A stretch of 64,000 nucleotides of DNA, taken from contig JBJKPR010000003.1 in the NCBI GenBank assembly GCA_046706185.1, positions 3,604 through 67,603 of the forward strand, in the 5' to 3' direction. The position numbers and the translations under genes are program-made. The first letter of the stretch is position 1, and the number at the start of each line of letters is the position of its first letter. The notes beneath the pieces are model-generated. The model made no database searches. It was not told the origin of the DNA and saw nothing but the letters and a program-made list of their open reading frames with translations. Shown here piece by piece: positions 61,134 through 64,000 of this stretch. Source of the DNA: JAJZXY01 sp046706185. GTDB taxonomy: Archaea > Thermoplasmatota > Thermoplasmata > Sysuiplasmatales > Sysuiplasmataceae.

Positions 61134-61337
61134 CTAAACAAAGAGGAAGAGGACAAAGAGGAGGAAGAAGATGAGCGCGAGCAGATACCACTTCTTGTGC
61201 TTCGAGGTGTAGTCCATTCCAGTTTCGAAGACGGTGCTGCCAGCCCTTGTCCTGTAGTTGAAATAATAATCGAAGTACAGTGGAAGCAGCACCACAAAGC
61301 ACAGGACAAGGAAGATGAAGGCCAGTGAACCATTCAA
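61134..61337 (-). CDS. 67-residue two-span membrane protein
   Basis: The translation has two hydrophobic segments (AFIFLVLCFVVLLPLYF and WYLLALIFFLLFVLFLFV) separated by a charged loop (DYYFNYRTRAGSTVFETGMDYTSKHKK), an obvious membrane hairpin. The start is TTG, with GAACGG about 13 nt upstream and a TTATTTAC box about 40 nt upstream; a perfect palindrome sits between box and start. A competing frame starting at an ATG 4 nt further in gives a translation with no membrane pattern. Function unknown; small membrane proteins of this size often act as regulators or toxins. Confidence 0.6.
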   Translation of the reverse strand: MNGSLAFIFLVLCFVVLLPLYFDYYFNYRTRAGSTVFETGMDYTSKHKKWYLLALIFFLLFVLFLFV

Positions 61338-61347
61338 ACTACGGCAC

Positions 61348-61368
61348 CGTTCCTGTATTTCAGGAACG
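61348..61368. promoter_or_regulatory. Perfect 8+8 bp palindrome at the small-membrane-protein promoter
   Basis: CGTTCCTG-TATTT-CAGGAACG spans 21 bp. It begins 11 bp before the TTG of the 67-residue membrane-protein gene and lies just downstream of a TATA-like TTATTTAC (61372-61379, minus strand). A repressor bound here would block transcription start. As RNA it could also form a hairpin in the short leader. No matching repressor gene adjoins it. Confidence 0.5.
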
Positions 61369-61577
61369 TCGTAAATAAGGTTTGTCCACGGGCTAATGCT
61401 CCTTCAGTTAATTGCGCATGGAAACACTGGGAGATATCTCCTCCGGAGGCGCAACTCCAGAAGAGGCATTGTTCTACATCTTATGCCCGTTGGAGCATTG
61501 CTGACGGACAATGGTTAATTGAACAAACAGCGTATTGAATACCTCGTGCCGGGAAGAAAACGCAGAAGGCGGGGTGA

Positions 61578-62468
61578 ATGAGTGATGGAGGAGTGGAAGT
61601 GGATCATGAAGACACTGACATGAACGGACGGATGATACTTCTAACGGGAGCGAGCTCCGGCATAGGCAAGGAGACTGCAGTCCGTCTCTCAAGAATGGGA
61701 GCATCGCTCGTTATAGTGTGCAGGAACAAGGAAAGGGGAGGGAAGGCTCTCCGTGATATCTCACAAAGAAGCGGCAACAGAGATGTAGAATTGATAGTTG
61801 CGGACTTTGAGCAGCTGAGAATGGTAAGAAAGGCGGCAGCAGAATTCATAGAGACACATTCCAGGCTTGATGTACTCATCAACAACGCAGGCACAAACGT
61901 GCCGCGATACGATGAGACTGCTGATGGAATCGAGAAAACGATGGCAGTGAACTACTTCGCACCGTTCCTGCTTACAAACCTGATGATTCCAGTGCTCGAA
62001 AAGTCGGCCCCCTCCCGCATTGTCAACGTCTCTTCGGCGAGTCACTTCAGTGCGGACATAGACCCGTTCAACTTGAAGCATGACACAAGAGGCGGGATGT
62101 TCGGGCTCCATGCATACGCCAGGTCGAAGCTTGCGCTGACACTCTTCACATACGAACTTGCAAGGCGCCTTGGCGGAAAGGGAGTCACAGCCAATTGCCT
62201 CCATCCGGGAGCAGTTAGGACTCACATATGGTGGCACGCGGGAGCCGTGAGCCCGCTTTCTCTGCTTGTGTCCCTTTTTCTGAAGGGGCCCGCCAGGGGG
62301 GCCGAGACATCCGTATACCTGGCCGCATCTGCGGAGGTGGAGGGAGTGAGCGGCAAGTATTTTGTCCGCAGGGAGACCAGAAAGTCATCAGGGAAGACAT
62401 ACGATGAAGGGCTGGCACGCGTGCTCTGGGAGAGAAGTGTCGAAATATGCGGCCTTTCGGAGGGCTAA
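61578..62468 (+). CDS. Short-chain dehydrogenase/reductase (SDR), retinol-dehydrogenase-like
   Basis: A 296-residue SDR. The NAD(P) site is LLTGASSGIGKETA, followed by VLINNAGTN, NVSSASHF and the catalytic pair YARSK. Features of the retinol/WW-oxidoreductase-like subgroup are the MAVNYFAPFLLTNLM stretch and a C-terminal insertion. Start is the ATG with GGGGTGA upstream; an ATG 14 codons later is the alternative. It converges on the aminotransferase gene. The substrate is unknown; lipid-derived alcohols are plausible. Confidence 0.88.
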   Translation: MSDGGVEVDHEDTDMNGRMILLTGASSGIGKETAVRLSRMGASLVIVCRNKERGGKALRDISQRSGNRDVELIVADFEQLRMVRKAAAEFIETHSRLDVLINNAGTNVPRYDETADGIEKTMAVNYFAPFLLTNLMIPVLEKSAPSRIVNVSSASHFSADIDPFNLKHDTRGGMFGLHAYARSKLALTLFTYELARRLGGKGVTANCLHPGAVRTHIWWHAGAVSPLSLLVSLFLKGPARGAETSVYLAASAEVEGVSGKYFVRRETRKSSGKTYDEGLARVLWERSVEICGLSEG

Positions 62469-62549
62469 AGGGAACGCAAAGGCAGTGCCGTTGTCAGAAG
62501 TGCAGCAGGGCAGTTGCCCGCTGCGTACCCACGAAAAGTCAAATGCAGT

Positions 62550-63731
62550 TCAGAAGTCTCTAAGCCTGCTTATCATGCCAACAGCCTCGTCTATCTCCTC
62601 GGCAGTGTTGTAAAAGTGGGGTGCAATTCTTATTCCCTCGCCCCTTGAGGATGTGACAATGCCTTCTTCTCTCAGCCTGTTTTCAAGTGCATGCGGACGC
62701 CTCACGACAAATGAAACAATAGCTCCTCTTTTCTCGGGCTCTTCCGGCGAAATGGTCCTGAGACGAAGCTCCTCAGACAACCTCAAGGCGTGTTCTGTCA
62801 GAGTGGAAATGCGTTTCTCAACGTCCCTCACACCCACGTCGATTATTGTCCTCATTCCTGCGAGTGCAGCATACACGGATGGAATGCTCAGAGTTCCGGA
62901 CTGGAACCTTGCAGCTGTGCTCTGAAAATCAAGCTTCCTTGCTCCGAAGAGAAAGGGGTCCCTTTGAGAAAACCAGCCAATGGATGCAGGTTCAAGACGC
63001 TCCACAAGATCCCTTCTTACATACATGAAGGCGATGCCGGGCAAACCGAGAAGGAACTTGAGGTTGCCGCTTGCCATGAAGTCGAAGTCGCTCTTCCTGA
63101 CATCTACAGGCATGGTTCCCAGCGACTGATACGTGTCGGTGTAGAATAGGGAGCCAGATTCATGGGCAATCCTGCATATCTCATTCACGTCCTGTCTGAA
63201 ACCGTTGATTGAGGAAACATGAATTGCGCTGGTCAGGAGCGTCCTGTCGTTGATGGCCCTCCGGTATGCTTCTGGCGACAAGGAGTATCTCCTGCTCCTC
63301 AGCGTTGCAATCCTGGCGCCGTACTTCTTCTGGGCAAGGAATATGAAGTTCGTGGTCGGGTACTCCAGGTCGCTGACCACCAGGCCACTTCGCTTCCTGT
63401 AATCGAGTGAGCTCATCACCGACGACAGCGCGGAAGAAACTGAAAATGACGGAAACACTTCCGCCGGGGAGGCATGTATTATCTTCGCAAAAAGATGTAC
63501 TGCATCGTCAACCATCTTCATCCAGAGATCCCATGGATTGCCAAATTCAAGCAGATCCTCCCTGTACTTCTCCATCGAATCGACAAGCCCCCTAGTGACT
63601 GGAGAGTGTGAACAGGCAGCCAGATAGACCGGCCTGTCCTGATTCAGAAGAACGCTCCTGAGTTTGTCCTCTTTCATTTTCAAAGCATCTTGCCGCGGCA
63701 TAATCAGATGCACCGATTTACTGCTTTTCAT
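62550..63731 (-). CDS. Class V aminotransferase-like PLP enzyme
   Basis: A 393-residue fold-type I PLP enzyme of the aminotransferase class V group, which includes cysteine desulfurases and kynureninases. The expected PLP lysine is in SGNLKFLLGLPGIAF; the substrate-side region is YTDTYQSLGTMPVDV and the C-terminal stretch is ARFQSGTLSIPSVYAALAGM, resembling kynureninase/isopenicillin-epimerase-like proteins. The cofactor pocket seems intact, but no cysteine desulfurase signature is evident. The start is not certain: ATG here or ATG 10 codons later. Confidence 0.83.
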   Translation of the reverse strand: MKSSKSVHLIMPRQDALKMKEDKLRSVLLNQDRPVYLAACSHSPVTRGLVDSMEKYREDLLEFGNPWDLWMKMVDDAVHLFAKIIHASPAEVFPSFSVSSALSSVMSSLDYRKRSGLVVSDLEYPTTNFIFLAQKKYGARIATLRSRRYSLSPEAYRRAINDRTLLTSAIHVSSINGFRQDVNEICRIAHESGSLFYTDTYQSLGTMPVDVRKSDFDFMASGNLKFLLGLPGIAFMYVRRDLVERLEPASIGWFSQRDPFLFGARKLDFQSTAARFQSGTLSIPSVYAALAGMRTIIDVGVRDVEKRISTLTEHALRLSEELRLRTISPEEPEKRGAIVSFVVRRPHALENRLREEGIVTSSRGEGIRIAPHFYNTAEEIDEAVGMISRLRDF

Positions 63732-63881
63732 CGACAATCTGACATGATTCTCTCATCGCACGAGTTGAAAAGGATGGGAAAGCTCCGTCTGAACATCCCG
63801 TTCAACCTGGCATGATCAACAAGCAAGGGAGCTTCCTAGAGAGGAGCAGGCCCTGCGGCACGAATTAATGATAGTAACTAC

Positions 63882-64000
63882 TCACGTTTCCGGTAATGTG
63901 ATCTGAGGAATTCTTGCCCTGTAATCGCCCTCAACCAGCGATGACAGGACTGTGGACCTGAAATCCTGTTTCTTCTTCCTGCATGTGCGGTAGACGGACA
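63882..64000 (-). CDS. C-terminal fragment of an unidentified ORF at the window edge
   Basis: The last 119 nt carry an open frame on the minus strand running in from outside the window and ending at a TGA. It reads YRTCRKKKQDFRS then TVLSSLVEGDYRARIPQITLPET. The basic Lys/Arg stretch before the end resembles the C-terminal tails of some IS66-type transposases, but that match is weak and the rest is missing. Treat as unidentified; neighbouring sequence beyond the window is needed. Confidence 0.3.
   Translation of the reverse strand, partial: SVYRTCRKKKQDFRSTVLSSLVEGDYRARIPQITLPET

Noticed and set aside
60942..61328. A 128-codon plus-strand frame antisense to the small membrane protein
   Set aside because: The glutamate-rich stretch is the complement of the hydrophobic codons of the 67-residue membrane protein; no family resemblance.
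1..64000. CRISPR arrays, rRNA genes or a complete insertion sequence
   Set aside because: No regularly spaced repeats, rRNA-like sequence, or transposase with inverted ends was seen when reading both strands; only an edge fragment might be from a transposase.

Overview
The window reads as a chromosomal stretch of an archaeon of the Thermoplasmata lineage. Archaeal markers are an archaeosine-type tRNA-guanine transglycosylase (tgtA), Pth2, a DUF99 protein, a KEOPS Pcc1-like subunit, a small winged-helix regulator and a UbiA prenyltransferase. Many genes have an archaeal TATA box 24-40 bp before the start, often with almost no leader. Two thermopsin-type (peptidase family A5) surface proteins, a glyceraldehyde-dehydrogenase-like ALDH and a Kdp potassium pump without KdpDE fit an acidophilic, heterotrophic Thermoplasmatales relative. 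The DNA is fairly GC-rich, unlike Thermoplasma itself. The exact taxon is inference.

Layout. 0-6.5 kb: 5' end of uS12, a tandem pair of GNAT acetyltransferases, TrmO, two paralogous secreted proteins, an MFS transporter and a UbiA prenyltransferase. 6.5 kb: tRNA-Leu(UAA), probably with a 12-nt intron. 6.8-12.9 kb: ALDH, then translation and tRNA-modification genes (DUF99, pth2, tgtA, pcc1) and a winged-helix/membrane-protein operon. 12.9-18.6 kb: small secreted and small basic proteins, an MscS channel, a LutC plus LutB/A iron-sulfur oxidoreductase pair and a PrxQ-type peroxiredoxin. 18.7-22.8 kb: GH57 glycosidase, rlmE, a HAD hydrolase and purM. 23-28.4 kb: kdpF-A-B-C followed by a tandem universal stress protein, transcribed divergently from a cytidine deaminase. 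28.9-33.3 kb: CoA and flavin metabolism (class III CoA-transferase, old-yellow-enzyme family protein, DUF35, and a thiolase-like protein lacking the catalytic Cys). 33.4-44.3 kb: a second peroxiredoxin, proC, an MFS pump, a phosphoesterase, ABC transporter 1, YCII, an FAH-family protein, a REC-PAS-PAS-GAF signalling protein and a zinc-ribbon membrane protein. 44.5-59 kb: TspO, ABC transporter 2 with a 48-residue double-CPKCG protein between ATPase and permease, thermopsin, DUF4382, a GNAT, an 892-aa membrane protein and a 1475-aa thermopsin with beta-helix and repeats. 59-64 kb: a GNAT, a methyltransferase, a gene-poor stretch, a tiny membrane protein behind a palindrome, an SDR, a class V aminotransferase and a C-terminal ORF fragment at the edge.

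How it fits together: much of the core content is tRNA maturation and modification (TrmO, TgtA, Pcc1, RlmE, Pth2). The accessory content is envelope- and ion-related (Kdp, MscS, two ABC-2 systems, MFS pumps, TspO, thermopsins, secreted repeat proteins). Three genes were found by hand-reading stretches between the longer frames: kdpF (30 aa), the 48-aa zinc ribbon inside an ABC operon, and a 45-aa basic protein with its own TATA box. No CRISPR array, rRNA or complete insertion sequence was seen.
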